From Engelhardtia mirabilis (lineage in GTDB: Bacteria > Planctomycetota > UBA1135 > GCA-002686595), in contig NZ_CP036287.1 of assembly GCF_007748095.1 (NCBI RefSeq), positions 3,782,001 through 3,846,000 of the forward strand: a stretch of DNA of 64,000 nucleotides. Direction: 5' to 3'. The notes below the pieces were generated by a model. It saw only the letters and a list, made by a program, of their open reading frames with translations, searched no databases and was not told the origin of the DNA. Positions 1-9,519 of the stretch are shown in pieces; positions within the stretch are counted from its first letter, which is position 1; each line of letters begins with the position of its first letter. A program made the position numbers and the translations under genes.

Positions 1-1108
1 GGTCCACCTCGAGCCGCTCGAGATCCTCGGTCTCCAAGTGCTCTTCGGGGTCAAGCCGCGACCCATCGGCTCGGGTCAGCGAGAGCGAGAGGCGCTCGCG
101 CTGGGCATCCAGGGCCAACACACGCACGACGACTTGATCGCCCTCTCGCGCCGCGTGGCCACTGGGCATGCCCGGGGCCAGGCCGAGTTCACTCTGATGA
201 ACGAGCCCCACCACTCCCGTCACGACGCGCACGAACAGCCCGAAGCCGACGACATCGACGACTTCGCCTCGCAGGAGCTCGCCGTGCCGCACTCGCCTCG
301 CGAGTCCGGCCCAGGGACTCGGGAAGCGCTGCTTCAAGCCCAAGGCGACCCGCCGGCCGCCGTCGCGAATGGAGAGCACGAGTAGCTCGATCGACTCACC
401 CACGCTCAGGTGCTCCGCGGGGTCGAGGACTCGTTCGTAGGCGATGTTGCTGCGGTGAAGCAGTCCCCGGACGCCCTGCCCGAGGTCGACGAAGGCACCG
501 AAGGGAACCAGTTCGGCCACCCTCCCTCGGACCGTCTGTCCGGGCCGGAGCCGTGCCCCAGCGGCGGCCCGCGCCTCGGCCAAGCGGGCCAGGTAGCGCT
601 TGTGACTCAGAGTGACCCGCTGCCGGGCGGTGTCCACATCGACCACTTCACAGGGCAGCGCCCGCCCGAGCAGAGTCTCCGGCTTGTCCCGCCGCCCAAG
701 TCCGCTGGCGGAAAAGGGCAGGAACCCATGCAGCTTCCCGACTCGGGCATCGAAGCCACCGCGGGTAGCCGAGAGCAGCCTGGCTTCCACCAGATCGCCG
801 ATCTGTGCCCGTTCCCAGGATGCGAGCGGCAGGCTCGCGGAGGGGCTCAGGATCCAAAGGCCCTCCTCGCGACCGTGAAGGGTGACGTCGACCGTCTCTC
901 CCACACTGGGCGGCTGGTCGAAGTCCTCGACCCTCAACACGCCCTGCATGCGTGGACCGAGCTCGACGAACAGGTCGCTGCGATCACGCCCGACAATGGT
1001 CCCTCGCCACACCCCCAGGGTATGTGCCCCGTGCTCGGGGGTCGGAACGGCGACCTCGGTCGAGGGGCGCTGAGCGACGCGCTGGGGCTTGGACCTGCGG
1101 CGGGCCAT
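1..1108 (-). CDS. S1 RNA-binding domain protein (ribosomal protein S1-like), 3' end beyond left edge
   Basis: Reading the minus strand from an ATG at 1108 gives an uninterrupted frame of about 369 residues that leaves the window without a stop. The N-terminus (MARRRSKPQRV) is basic. At least four S1-type OB folds follow in tandem, near residues 33-85, 100-165, 188-260 and 268-345. Typical S1 strings are visible, such as VRGRVAELVPFGAFVDLG, GLLHRSNIAYERV and VALGLKQRFPSPW, matching the middle repeats of bacterial ribosomal protein S1. The likely role is binding mRNA at the ribosome or another S1-type RNA-binding job. Canonical S1 has up to six repeats, so more may lie outside. It could be rpsA itself or a paralogue; the family call is firm and the orthology is not. 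Confidence 0.85.
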   Translation of the reverse strand, partial: MARRRSKPQRVAQRPSTEVAVPTPEHGAHTLGVWRGTIVGRDRSDLFVELGPRMQGVLRVEDFDQPPSVGETVDVTLHGREEGLWILSPSASLPLASWERAQIGDLVEARLLSATRGGFDARVGKLHGFLPFSASGLGRRDKPETLLGRALPCEVVDVDTARQRVTLSHKRYLARLAEARAAAGARLRPGQTVRGRVAELVPFGAFVDLGQGVRGLLHRSNIAYERVLDPAEHLSVGESIELLVLSIRDGGRRVALGLKQRFPSPWAGLARRVRHGELLRGEVVDVVGFGLFVRVVTGVVGLVHQSELGLAPGMPSGHAAREGDQVVVRVLALDAQRERLSLSLTRADGSRLDPEEHLETEDLERLEVD

Positions 1109-1354
1109 CGTGTTGTATCCGCGCCGGACCGACCCCCGCGCTCCCCGAGGCTAGGCCACTTGCGCGGGGATTTCACCCCCGGCGATCCCATCGATGGGTC
1201 CGCGGCAGCCATGCCCCCCCCGCCAGTCCGTGCACCCAGCGCTCGGACCGGCGCTCGCGCCTAGCCACCACCCGGGCCAGAACAGCGGCCAAGAACTCCC
1301 CTCACCACCGCCCCCATCACCGGCGCCGGCAGGGCCCGAGTCCGCGAACTCACC

Positions 1355-2086
1355 CTACTCGTCCTTACGCGCGATCTGGGCCCGCTGCCACGCGCCGATC
1401 CAACGCGAGACCCTGTCCTGAAGTGCCGGAAACTCGGGCGTCTTCTCCCCTTCGAACGCGCACCCGACCAGAAAGCGACGCGCCTGGGGCGAGACATGCA
1501 CCACCCGCGAGATGAACCGCAGCGGCTTGGAGCCTCCCTGGAAGCTCAGGGCGGCTCGCACCTCGGCGCCAGGCAGGAGTCTCGCGCGATCCGATTGGCT
1601 CACCCCCACGCCGAAGCCGTCGACGGCCAGGTTGGCCAGGCTGGTCTCCAGGCTCGAGCCTCCACCCACCAGGCGCACCGTCACCTGACCTTGGGCGCAG
1701 GGGATCCGCAGGGTTCCGCGGCGGTTGAAGTAGCGCCACCAGGGAGTCGCCAATCGCGTGGCGAAGGTCTCGGGCTGAATGAAGCGAGTGCCCAGTAGAA
1801 CTCCCTCGGGGTTCGGCGCACGCCGCACCACTTCGACGGCCATGAGCTGGCTGTCACCCTCCCTCGAGCGCGTGAAACGCACGTGGGTGTGGGCCCCATC
1901 CGGAAAGCGCGCCGCTACCTGCGCCGACACGAGCAGCGCGCACCCGCCAAAGCTCGTGTCGAGCACCTCGGCAGGATCCTCCTGCGCGGCGTCCACCTCT
2001 GGAATCAGCACCGCCTGAAGCTCCCCAGGGAAGCTGAATCCGGACCGGTAGTGCCGCCGTCTGTTGCCGAAGCCAAAGAGTCCCAA
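1355..2086 (-). CDS. PilZ domain protein with two PilZ-like modules
   Basis: A 243-residue protein with two consecutive modules that each look like PilZ, the cyclic-di-GMP receptor fold. Module 1 has an arginine-rich stretch at residues 9-14 (RRRHYR) followed by D43-T-S45-F-G-G, the D/N-x-S-x-x-G motif. Module 2 has RRGTLR near residues 126-131 and later NLAVDGFG, in which the motif serine is alanine. YcgR-type proteins have this size and two-part layout, with one canonical PilZ domain. The only start in frame before an upstream stop is TTG at 2086. No membrane segment or signal peptide is visible, so it is probably cytoplasmic. The upstream S1-like gene lies 246 bp away on the same strand. 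The ligand-binding state of each module is inferred. Confidence 0.75.
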   Translation of the reverse strand: MGLFGFGNRRRHYRSGFSFPGELQAVLIPEVDAAQEDPAEVLDTSFGGCALLVSAQVAARFPDGAHTHVRFTRSREGDSQLMAVEVVRRAPNPEGVLLGTRFIQPETFATRLATPWWRYFNRRGTLRIPCAQGQVTVRLVGGGSSLETSLANLAVDGFGVGVSQSDRARLLPGAEVRAALSFQGGSKPLRFISRVVHVSPQARRFLVGCAFEGEKTPEFPALQDRVSRWIGAWQRAQIARKDE

Positions 2087-2232
2087 GCGGCGGGGATTCT
2101 GGCATCCCGGCGCTTCGGTCCCACCATCCTGTCCCGTTCAGGACCCTGAGGCTCCGGATGCGGGACTTCACACCTGTCGGTTTTTTGGACGCCCCTCGCC
2201 CCCAGGAACGGGGCCCGAATCCCAGGGACGGG

Positions 2233-2238
2233 TATCCT
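2233..2238 (+). promoter_or_regulatory. Putative -10 element (TATCCT)
   Basis: A TAnnnT hexamer in very GC-rich DNA, 38 nt upstream of the ATG at 2277. It resembles the hexamers found before many other first genes in this window. No clear -35 is seen. Confidence 0.35.
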
Positions 2239-2276
2239 TGGACCGAGCATCGCGGCCCTTCCCGCCGCACTCAGAC

Positions 2277-5200
2277 ATGATTCCCGATCCCCACATCGCT
2301 GCCCTGACCCTCACGGGAGCCCTCCTTGCGGCCCCCTGCGGCGCCTCCCCCGCCACCCAGTCCCAGCTCGCAACGACTGTGTCAGGACAGGTCGTCGACC
2401 TGATCCGGGACAGCGACGGGCGGCTCTTGTACTGCACGACCGCAGGGGACGTGGGGCGCATCGAGGCCAACGGAAGCGTGACCCTGCTCGTCACCGCGGT
2501 CTCGGGGGCCTTCCCCAATCCACTCCGAGCCCTGCACCCGACGCCGGACGGGCAGATCGCGGTGATCGACCAGTTCGGCGAGATCTGGCACGTGCCCCCG
2601 GGCGGCGGCGCGCCGGTCCTCGTCTACGACAACCTCTACCTGATCAACGATCCCACCGACCTGATCGTCGACGCCTCCGGCAACCACGTCGCCGCGGTCG
2701 CGACCATCTCCTCGGGCTACCGCGCCCTGGCCTGGGTCGACGTCTCGGGTCCCGAACCGCCCAGCGCGAAGCTGTGGAGCTACTACCTGGTCGCCAACCA
2801 ACCCCTGGCGATCGCGCCCGACCCTCAAACGGGCGGCCTGCTCCTGGCCGACGCCACCGCGGGCGGCTTGCTGCAAGCGCTGACCACCGGTACCGCGCCG
2901 GTGGCTTCCTTGATCGACGGTTTCACCGTCCCGGGTATCGGCTCCTCGAGCCTCGACGGAGACCTGGCCACGGAGGTGGACGGCAGCGCCTACTGGATCG
3001 CCGGCCCCAAGTTGCTGCACCACGACCGCTTCGCCGGCACGACCAACCTGATCGAGACCGGTAGCGCCCCGCGGCGCGGCCTCGCCATCGCACCCTCGAG
3101 CTCGGGCTCGGGCAGCTCGACGGGCTTCAGCGTCTGGATCGCACAGGGCAACGGGCCCACCGAGATCCGCGAGTTGATCGACGCGGGCGCGCCTGCCCCG
3201 CTCTTCGCCGACTCCCTGGGTCAGGTTCCGAGTCCGGGCGAGCACGTCCTCTTCCACTCCGGCCTGAACGTCTTCTGCATGGCCTCCGAGCCCGACGGCT
3301 CCCTGCTGGTCGGCGGCGACCTGTGGGGTTCCCTGGCCGAAGTACGCCGCATCGACCCGGCCACCGGCACCGTCAACCTGGTGGCCAGCGACGCCAACGG
3401 ACTCGACGGGCGCATCGAAGGCCTGAGCGTCCAACCGGACAGCAGCATCCTCGCGCTGACCTTCCTCGGCCGCGTGCGACGGATTCAGGAGAACCCATTG
3501 AGCGTGACCAAGCTGTTCGAGGACCCGGGCGACCAGATCGTCGTCGCCAAGGGCCTCGCCGCGGCGCGCGACGGCCGCAGCTACTTGGCCGAACGGGCCG
3601 GCTACGCCTTCGGACACATCTGGGAGGTCGAGAACGGCAGCGCCACGGTGCTCGCGACGAGCACCGATTCCCGCGGGGTCGTGGGTGACCCCTTCACCAA
3701 CACCCTCCTGGCCAGCGAGTGGGGTTCGGCGGGATTCGGTGGTCGTGTGGCCGTGGTCGACGAGACCAACGGTGAGCTCGACCCATTCGGCATCTTCGAC
3801 ACCCTGAACTTCGCCAACGGCCACACCTGGGGCGACGGCGACCTCCTGGTCGATTGCATGGGTGGCGTGTACACCAGTTGCGAGGACGAGTTCGCGGTCT
3901 ACCGCTACGACCGCTTCACCGGGGCCAAGGTGCGTGTCGGCTCCGGCTACCTCAACCGTCCCGCGGGCATGGCCCTGGCACCCTCGCGCCCCGGCACGCC
4001 GAGTGACACGGGCTGGAGCCTCTACGTCACCGAGTGGAACAACCTGTGGGAGATCCCCCACATGCCGGCTCCGGCGCCGTCGGTCCTGGACCGCGACGCG
4101 CCGGTGGTCGGGGCTCCGGTCGGCTTTCTACCGCCGCAGTACGGCGCGGCACGCTTCGCCCTCGCCGATCCGGCCGGCGCTGCGGCCATCGTCGGCACGG
4201 ACGCGGCCCACCTGCTGCGCCTGCCCCTGGACGGCTCACCCGCGACGATCTTGGCCGGTCCCGCCGAGGGCCTCGTAGGTGACCTGGTAGCCGGCGTCGC
4301 CCGCGCCTCAGGCGAGCTCTACATCGCCAACGCCGAGGGCATCGTGTTCAGCATCGGAGCCGGCAGCGGTTGGCAGGCGACGGTCGCCTACTCCGACACC
4401 GGCGACCAGATCCACGACCTGCGCGGCCTGGCCCTGCGCGACACCGGCGACATGGTGATTCTCGATCGCTCGCCCATGGCCCCCGCCGCGGCGCGCATCG
4501 GCATCGTCTCTGGTGGGTCGATCACCGATTGGGCGCGCTCGGCGGGCGGCGAGAGCCTGGCCATCAGTCCGCTCAGTGGCGACCTCTACGTCAGCCAGCA
4601 AGGCAAGCCCGGCGAAGTGCGCGGCGAGCTCTTGCGCGTGACACTGGATACCGTCCTGGCGCGCGCGGGCCACGTGCTGCCCTCAGACCTCGGTTCCCCA
4701 CGCGGCTACTCCGTCGGCGACGGCGAGGGTGAGCTGTGCTTCACGACCGACGGCATCCTCTTCGTGCTCGAGGGCGACACGGGACGGGTGCAACGCTTCG
4801 ACACCGTCCTCGGCGACAGCGCGGTCTTCGCAGGCGGCTACGCCCACCCCACCGGTCTGTTCCTCGCCCCCGGCACCCCCGGGGTCGCGGGCCCCCAGGG
4901 CACGAGCCTGTTCGTGCTCGACGGCTACGCGCTCTACGAACACGGCGTGAGCGGTCTACCCGTTCCCGCCCAGTCCCGCCCGACTGGCGGGGGCTCGGCC
5001 ATCGACATGAACATCGCGGGCCTGGTCGACTTCGGCGGCTTCACGCCCTTCGGCATCGACCACCCGGCCGCGGCGGGCCAGACCTACTTCGTACTGCCGG
5101 GTTTCTCCGGCAAGGGCGACGGCTTCCCCTTGGCGGTCTTCGGCGACACAGCCGACCCCCGTATCCTGCCCCTGTCCCTCGATCCGCTCTGGTTCCAGTT

Positions 5201-5408
5201 CCTGCTGCCGCCGACCTTCGTCGACTTCCAGGGCGTCCTGGACGGCGCAGGCAAGTCCCCGCCCTCCGCGGGCCTGTCGATCCCGGCCGACCCGGGGCTG
5301 CAATCGGCGGGCATCTTCATGGACATGTTCTGGATCACGATCGACTTCAGCTCCCCCAACGGAGTGACTTCGATCGGCGGGACGACCCAGCTCTTCTTCG
5401 GACCGTGA
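2277..5408 (+). CDS. Secreted beta-propeller protein with planctomycete-type C-terminal tail
   Basis: A 1043-residue protein starting at the ATG at 2277; the open frame extends upstream but lacks coding character there. Residues 1-22 form a short hydrophobic leader ending at GASPA, so it is probably exported. The body is a long run of propeller-like blades (repeated phrases such as DSDGRLLYCTTAGDVGRI, PDGQIAVIDQFGEIW, PDGSLLVGGDLWGSLAEV and PDSSILALTFLGRVRRI), probably two or more beta-propellers. The last 130 or so residues change character: a G-Q-T-Y-F-V-L-P segment, then LPLSLDPLW and a hydrophobic end. This resembles the tail of the sugar-dehydrogenase-like protein at 50775-52403. No enzymatic motif is evident. 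The likely role is extracellular or periplasmic binding, and the substrate is unknown. Confidence 0.75.
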   Translation: MIPDPHIAALTLTGALLAAPCGASPATQSQLATTVSGQVVDLIRDSDGRLLYCTTAGDVGRIEANGSVTLLVTAVSGAFPNPLRALHPTPDGQIAVIDQFGEIWHVPPGGGAPVLVYDNLYLINDPTDLIVDASGNHVAAVATISSGYRALAWVDVSGPEPPSAKLWSYYLVANQPLAIAPDPQTGGLLLADATAGGLLQALTTGTAPVASLIDGFTVPGIGSSSLDGDLATEVDGSAYWIAGPKLLHHDRFAGTTNLIETGSAPRRGLAIAPSSSGSGSSTGFSVWIAQGNGPTEIRELIDAGAPAPLFADSLGQVPSPGEHVLFHSGLNVFCMASEPDGSLLVGGDLWGSLAEVRRIDPATGTVNLVASDANGLDGRIEGLSVQPDSSILALTFLGRVRRIQENPLSVTKLFEDPGDQIVVAKGLAAARDGRSYLAERAGYAFGHIWEVENGSATVLATSTDSRGVVGDPFTNTLLASEWGSAGFGGRVAVVDETNGELDPFGIFDTLNFANGHTWGDGDLLVDCMGGVYTSCEDEFAVYRYDRFTGAKVRVGSGYLNRPAGMALAPSRPGTPSDTGWSLYVTEWNNLWEIPHMPAPAPSVLDRDAPVVGAPVGFLPPQYGAARFALADPAGAAAIVGTDAAHLLRLPLDGSPATILAGPAEGLVGDLVAGVARASGELYIANAEGIVFSIGAGSGWQATVAYSDTGDQIHDLRGLALRDTGDMVILDRSPMAPAAARIGIVSGGSITDWARSAGGESLAISPLSGDLYVSQQGKPGEVRGELLRVTLDTVLARAGHVLPSDLGSPRGYSVGDGEGELCFTTDGILFVLEGDTGRVQRFDTVLGDSAVFAGGYAHPTGLFLAPGTPGVAGPQGTSLFVLDGYALYEHGVSGLPVPAQSRPTGGGSAIDMNIAGLVDFGGFTPFGIDHPAAAGQTYFVLPGFSGKGDGFPLAVFGDTADPRILPLSLDPLWFQFLLPPTFVDFQGVLDGAGKSPPSAGLSIPADPGLQSAGIFMDMFWITIDFSSPNGVTSIGGTTQLFFGP

Positions 5409-5449
5409 CCCGTTGAGACGCGCGCCCAGACCCGAGCGGACCCGCCCAC

Positions 5450-6187
5450 GTGCCTGAATCACCGAACTCGCCCACTGGCCTCGCGACGACTCGGACTGTG
5501 GGAGACGTGCCCGAAGGCGGCGATACGCGCCGTGGACCGCTCCATGCCCTGCGCGGGGTGGCGGGCGCGATCCGTTGGAGCTTCGTCTTCGACCGCTTCG
5601 ACGTCTTCGTCAAGCCGGTCGAGGCCGAGCACGTCGACTTCACGCCGCCGCCCGGCTACAGCCTGCGCTTCGGATCGCCGGAGGACCTGGCCGCGTGCAC
5701 CCAGCGCGACACCGAACTCTCCCCCCGCGACCGAGAGGTCGGCGCGCGCCGCTTGGAGGTCGGGCACCGCTTGGTGGTCGCGATCCCCGACGGGGACGAT
5801 CCTGCCTCGACGGGGCCCGTCTTTACCATGTGGGTCAATCCCCGCAACCTCAACGTCCCAGGCAGCCTCAAGCGCGCCCTGGGTCCCGATCAGGTCTTCA
5901 TCTACAAGGCCTACACCAGCCCCGAGCACCGCGGGCGCAAGCTCTACCAAGCGGGCATGCGCTTCGTCCTGGCCGATCTGGCCAGCCGGGGGGCCAAGGA
6001 GCTGGTGGGCTACGCACACGTGGCCAAGGGCGTCTCCCGACGGGGGCTCGACGCCGTGGGATTCGGAAGCGTCGGCGGCTTCCTGACCCTGGGCTTCAAG
6101 CGCTGGCAGTGGACCCTCGCGGATGCGAAGCTGCGTCGCCGATTTCCCCGGGCCGTGCCCCGCAGCGGCTCCGAACTCGACCGCTGA
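5450..6187 (+). CDS. GNAT family acetyltransferase-like protein
   Basis: A 245-residue protein beginning at the GTG at 5450; a second GTG at 5507 is an alternative start. The centre carries a GNAT motif-A-like segment, YKAYTSPEHRGRKLYQAG, where the H-R-G-R-K-L stretch would bind acetyl-CoA pyrophosphate, preceded by a beta-strand ending VFIYKAY. The C-terminal segment (GLDAVGFGSVGGF) fits the last GNAT strands. The gene lies 12 bp before the sulfatase/LtaS-like gene and probably shares its transcript with the CelD-type acetyltransferase at 8410. This suggests a job in modifying an envelope polymer or lipid. The acceptor cannot be read from the sequence. Confidence 0.7.
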   Translation: MPESPNSPTGLATTRTVGDVPEGGDTRRGPLHALRGVAGAIRWSFVFDRFDVFVKPVEAEHVDFTPPPGYSLRFGSPEDLAACTQRDTELSPRDREVGARRLEVGHRLVVAIPDGDDPASTGPVFTMWVNPRNLNVPGSLKRALGPDQVFIYKAYTSPEHRGRKLYQAGMRFVLADLASRGAKELVGYAHVAKGVSRRGLDAVGFGSVGGFLTLGFKRWQWTLADAKLRRRFPRAVPRSGSELDR

Positions 6188-6199
6188 CTCGCGCCGCCG

Positions 6200-8410
6200 A
6201 TGCCCTTGCTCGCTCCCGCCCTTCGCACCGCCGTTCGCTCCGCCAGCCTGGCCTTCCTGATCGGAGGTCTGGTCGCTGCCGTGGAGATCACTCGCGCCAT
6301 CCACGTCCTGGAGTTCCAGGCGGGCCCGCCCTCGAGCATGGGCGACCGCCTCACTGCCTGGCTCCTGAGGGCAGGTCTCGAGGGGGTGGGCTGGGGGCTG
6401 GTGGTGTTCGTGCTCGCGCTCACTGCCGGCGTCCTGGCGCGCACTCGCGCCGCCGACGACCTGGAGCGCGCTGACCGCTCACGCGGACTGTTCGTGCTGC
6501 TCGCCACGTCCCTGGGCATCTTCGCTGTCTATGGCAGCTACTACGGGCGCGAGTTCGTGCCCTTCCTCACGCCGCTGAGCCTGACCCTCTACGACCTGGC
6601 AGGCACGGTCGGGATCCTCGTCGCCGGACTCGTGCTGGTGCGAGTCGCGCGCTGGCTGAGTGCAGCGAGGCGACCGACCCACACGGCCCTCGGCGCCGGA
6701 GCCTCCCTGGCCTTGGTCGTGTCGGCCGTCTGTGTCGAGGAGGCGCGCCTGCGCGGCCCGGGTGGACCAGCCGGCAAGCTGGCCCTGGCCGGCGGCGCAG
6801 TCCTGCTCGCGATTCCCGTCGCCATCCTCGCCACCCGGCTGTTGATGGCCGTCCTGCCCGAACCCCAGGGGGTGGACCGGCGCCCCAGCTCGCGTCTGGG
6901 GCGCGCTGCGGTGCTGGCGTCTGCCGCTTGCCTGGCCGTGGGCGTTCTGCTCTCCCGACCTGGACCCGCCCAGCTCGACAAGCACAGCAAGGCCAGCGCC
7001 AGATCGGCCGGCGATCCCGCCGCGGCCGCGTCCGCCCCCGCGGGTCCCGAGCGGCCGAACGTCGTGTACGTGGTCGTCGACACCCTGCGCGCGGACGCCC
7101 TCTCCTGCTACGGCTACCCCCGCCCCACGACGCCGGTGCTGGACGCCATCGCCGGCGAGGGCACGCGCTTCGCCGACTTCAGCTCGGCCGCGCCCTGGAC
7201 CAAGCCGTCCACCGCGACGCTCTTGACCGGCCTCTACCCGGGCCGCCACGGCGCCCTGTTCCACGGCGCCTCGGTCCGCATCCCCAAGGGTGAGCGCTCC
7301 CTGGCCGAGGTCTTCCGCGACGCCGGCTACCGCACGGCGGGCTTCGTCACCAACCCCAACGTGAAGCGCGTCTTCGGCTTCGACCGCGGCTTCGACGACT
7401 TCTTCGACTCGCCGGTCGAGGACACCCTGCGCCGGGCCTCGATCCGCGCCTCCTGGATCGGCGCCCTGGCCTCGGCCCTCAGTCGCCACCAGTTCAACTG
7501 GAAGTACGAGAACGACGTCCGCCAACTCAACCGCCACGTGCGGCGCTGGCTCGACGTCCAGGGCGACGAGCCCTACTTCCTGTACCTGCACTACATCGAC
7601 CCCCACGCGCCCTACGCACCGCCGGCCGAGTTCCGGCGCATGTTCGAGAACGACCACGGCATCGTGCTCCACAACGAGCGCAAGCGCCTGGTGGGACGCG
7701 ACCTCTACGACGCCGAGATCCGCTACGCCGACACAGGTCTGGGCGAGCTGATCGAGACCCTGCGCGGCCTGGGCAAGTGGGACGAGACGCTCTTCGTGTT
7801 GACCTCCGACCACGGCGAGGAGTGGTTCGAGTTCGATGAGCAGGGCCACGGCTACTCCCTCTACCAGCCCGTGGTCGGCGTGCCCCTGATCATGCACGGT
7901 CCGGGAGTGGCCGCCGGACTCGTGGTCGACACCCCCGTGCAGATGGTCGATCTGCCGGCGACCGTCTGTGACCTGGCCGGCCTGGGCATCGAGCAGTTGG
8001 GCGATGGCAAGTCCTTCGCGGCCGCCACGACCGACGCAGCCTGGACCGACCGCGAACTGCTCTTCCTGGAGAACGAGTTCGCGATGGCCCAGACCGCCAG
8101 CGACGACTTCGTCCATACGGGCCTGCGCCAGGGCAAGTGGAAGCTGGTCCACACCCTGCGCTCGAAATTCAGGCCGAGTTCGCGCGGCTACCCGACCGAG
8201 GAGCTGTTCGACCTCGAGGCCGATCCCCACGAGCGCGAGAACCTCTACAACGACCCGCGCTTCGAGTCCGTCGTCGAGGAGCTCGAGCAGGCCCTCGCCG
8301 ACCACCTGGAGTTCCTCGAGACCAAGGGTCTGCGGGGCCAGGCCCTGGACGGCGAAGTGGACGCGGCCACCGAGCAGCAATTGCGCGCCCTCGGCTACAT
8401 GGGCGACTGA
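6200..8410 (+). CDS. Membrane-anchored sulfatase-superfamily (LtaS/NPP-like) enzyme with Thr nucleophile
   Basis: A 736-residue protein. About six hydrophobic segments lie within residues 12-252 (near 15-30, 60-80, 95-112, 128-150, 165-178, 192-218 and 235-251). From residue 286 on is an alkaline-phosphatase/sulfatase fold. It begins NVVYVVVDTLRADALSCYGY, with metal ligand D294. The nucleophile loop reads APWTKPSTATLLTG, placing Thr334 where sulfatases have the Cys or Ser that becomes formylglycine. A second metal site is the SDHGEE stretch near residue 537. A bundle of membrane helices plus an extracytoplasmic catalytic domain with Thr is the layout of LtaS and phosphoethanolamine transferases, so phosphotransfer or phosphodiester chemistry is more likely than sulfate-ester cleavage. 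The stop overlaps the next start as TGATG. Confidence 0.8.
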   Translation: MPLLAPALRTAVRSASLAFLIGGLVAAVEITRAIHVLEFQAGPPSSMGDRLTAWLLRAGLEGVGWGLVVFVLALTAGVLARTRAADDLERADRSRGLFVLLATSLGIFAVYGSYYGREFVPFLTPLSLTLYDLAGTVGILVAGLVLVRVARWLSAARRPTHTALGAGASLALVVSAVCVEEARLRGPGGPAGKLALAGGAVLLAIPVAILATRLLMAVLPEPQGVDRRPSSRLGRAAVLASAACLAVGVLLSRPGPAQLDKHSKASARSAGDPAAAASAPAGPERPNVVYVVVDTLRADALSCYGYPRPTTPVLDAIAGEGTRFADFSSAAPWTKPSTATLLTGLYPGRHGALFHGASVRIPKGERSLAEVFRDAGYRTAGFVTNPNVKRVFGFDRGFDDFFDSPVEDTLRRASIRASWIGALASALSRHQFNWKYENDVRQLNRHVRRWLDVQGDEPYFLYLHYIDPHAPYAPPAEFRRMFENDHGIVLHNERKRLVGRDLYDAEIRYADTGLGELIETLRGLGKWDETLFVLTSDHGEEWFEFDEQGHGYSLYQPVVGVPLIMHGPGVAAGLVVDTPVQMVDLPATVCDLAGLGIEQLGDGKSFAAATTDAAWTDRELLFLENEFAMAQTASDDFVHTGLRQGKWKLVHTLRSKFRPSSRGYPTEELFDLEADPHERENLYNDPRFESVVEELEQALADHLEFLETKGLRGQALDGEVDAATEQQLRALGYMGD

Positions 8411-9519
8411 TGGGCCGCGTGACCGCCGACGAGCTGACGGCTGAGCGCTTCGAAGGGCGCGCGGCCCTGGAGGCCCTCGAACCCGAATGGCGCGAGTTGG
8501 TCGCGGCCAGCGGCGTGGATCCGCTCTGCAACGGCTTCACCTTCGTGCGTGCCTACGCGCGAGGCTGGCTGGACGAGTCGGGCCCGGGCGCGCCCTTCGG
8601 CTGGGTCCTGCGCGATCGTGACGGACGGGCCCAGGCCCTCTTGCCCTTTCGCCGCGAGCCTGCGCGGGGTCCCCTGGCCCTGGGCCGCGCACGCCTGCTG
8701 GTCGACGGGACCTTCGACTCCGACTACCTCGACCTCCCCACCCGACCCGGTGCGGAGCGCGCGGCGGTGGAGTGTGCGATCGAACTACTCCGGCGCGAGC
8801 GGGGCCTGCAAGCCCTGGTCCTGGCCAGCGTCCCGGCGGACTCCACCGTGCTCGAGTGTTGGCGCCAGGTCGCCGCCGAGCGCCGCCTGCCGACGCGCGA
8901 GCGTCCCGATGCCTGTGCCGTGAGCGACCTGGCCCCGACCTTCGAGGAGCAACTCGGTCGCCTGCCCAAGCGCATGCGAAGCAAGGTGCGCCAGGCTCGA
9001 CGGCGTGCCGAGGAGGCGGGGGCCACGGCCAGTTGGTGCGACGACACGGGCCGCCTGGACGAGCACCTCGAGACGCTCTTCGAGCTCCACGCACTGCGCT
9101 GGCAGAGCGTGGGCGAAGCCGGCAGCTTCGCGCAGGCTCCGCGGCGCCGCTACTACGGTGAGCTGGCCCACGGCCTCGCGGCCGAGGGTTCCCTGCGCCT
9201 GGCGCGGCTCGACCACGAAGGCCGCGCCATCTGCCTGCAGATCGGCGCCTTGATCGACGGCACTTACTACCAACTGCAGGAAGGCTACGACCCCGCGGTC
9301 GACGCCTTCCGTCCGGGCATCGCCCTGCGCGGATGGGCCCTGGAGCAACTGATCGGGCAGGGCGCGCGCCGCTACGACTTCATGGGCGGCGACTCGCGCC
9401 ACAAGCGCGACTGGAACGCCGAGCCCCGCGACTGCCGCACCCTGGCCCTGGCCCTGCCCCGATGGCGCGGCCGCTTGGCCTATGGCCTGCGCGCCGCCGT
9501 CGACCGACTGCGCGGCTGA
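8410..9519 (+). CDS. CelD/BcsL-type GNAT acetyltransferase (Acetyltransf_6)
   Basis: A 369-residue protein with its ATG overlapping the previous stop (TGATG), which indicates translational coupling. It matches the CelD/BcsL group of long GNAT proteins. The N-terminal half has a degenerate GNAT fold (EPEWRELVAASGVDPLCNGF, then FGWVLRDRDGRAQALLPF). The C-terminal half has the typical LPKRMRSKVRQARRRAEE helix, GRAICLQIGALIDGTYYQLQ strands and a FMGGDSRHKRDWN segment near the end. Relatives are linked to cellulose or exopolysaccharide loci and to FemAB-like acyl transfer. With its LtaS-like neighbour it may decorate an extracellular polymer. The acceptor is unknown. Confidence 0.8.
   Translation: MGRVTADELTAERFEGRAALEALEPEWRELVAASGVDPLCNGFTFVRAYARGWLDESGPGAPFGWVLRDRDGRAQALLPFRREPARGPLALGRARLLVDGTFDSDYLDLPTRPGAERAAVECAIELLRRERGLQALVLASVPADSTVLECWRQVAAERRLPTRERPDACAVSDLAPTFEEQLGRLPKRMRSKVRQARRRAEEAGATASWCDDTGRLDEHLETLFELHALRWQSVGEAGSFAQAPRRRYYGELAHGLAAEGSLRLARLDHEGRAICLQIGALIDGTYYQLQEGYDPAVDAFRPGIALRGWALEQLIGQGARRYDFMGGDSRHKRDWNAEPRDCRTLALALPRWRGRLAYGLRAAVDRLRG

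Noticed and set aside
410..1264. Long plus-strand frame at the left end
   Set aside because: It is antisense to the S1-domain frame, which has clear family motifs; the plus-strand product has no sensible composition.
6479..8380. 633-codon minus-strand frame opposite the sulfatase-like gene
   Set aside because: It is a shadow of a gene with clear metal-site motifs on plus.
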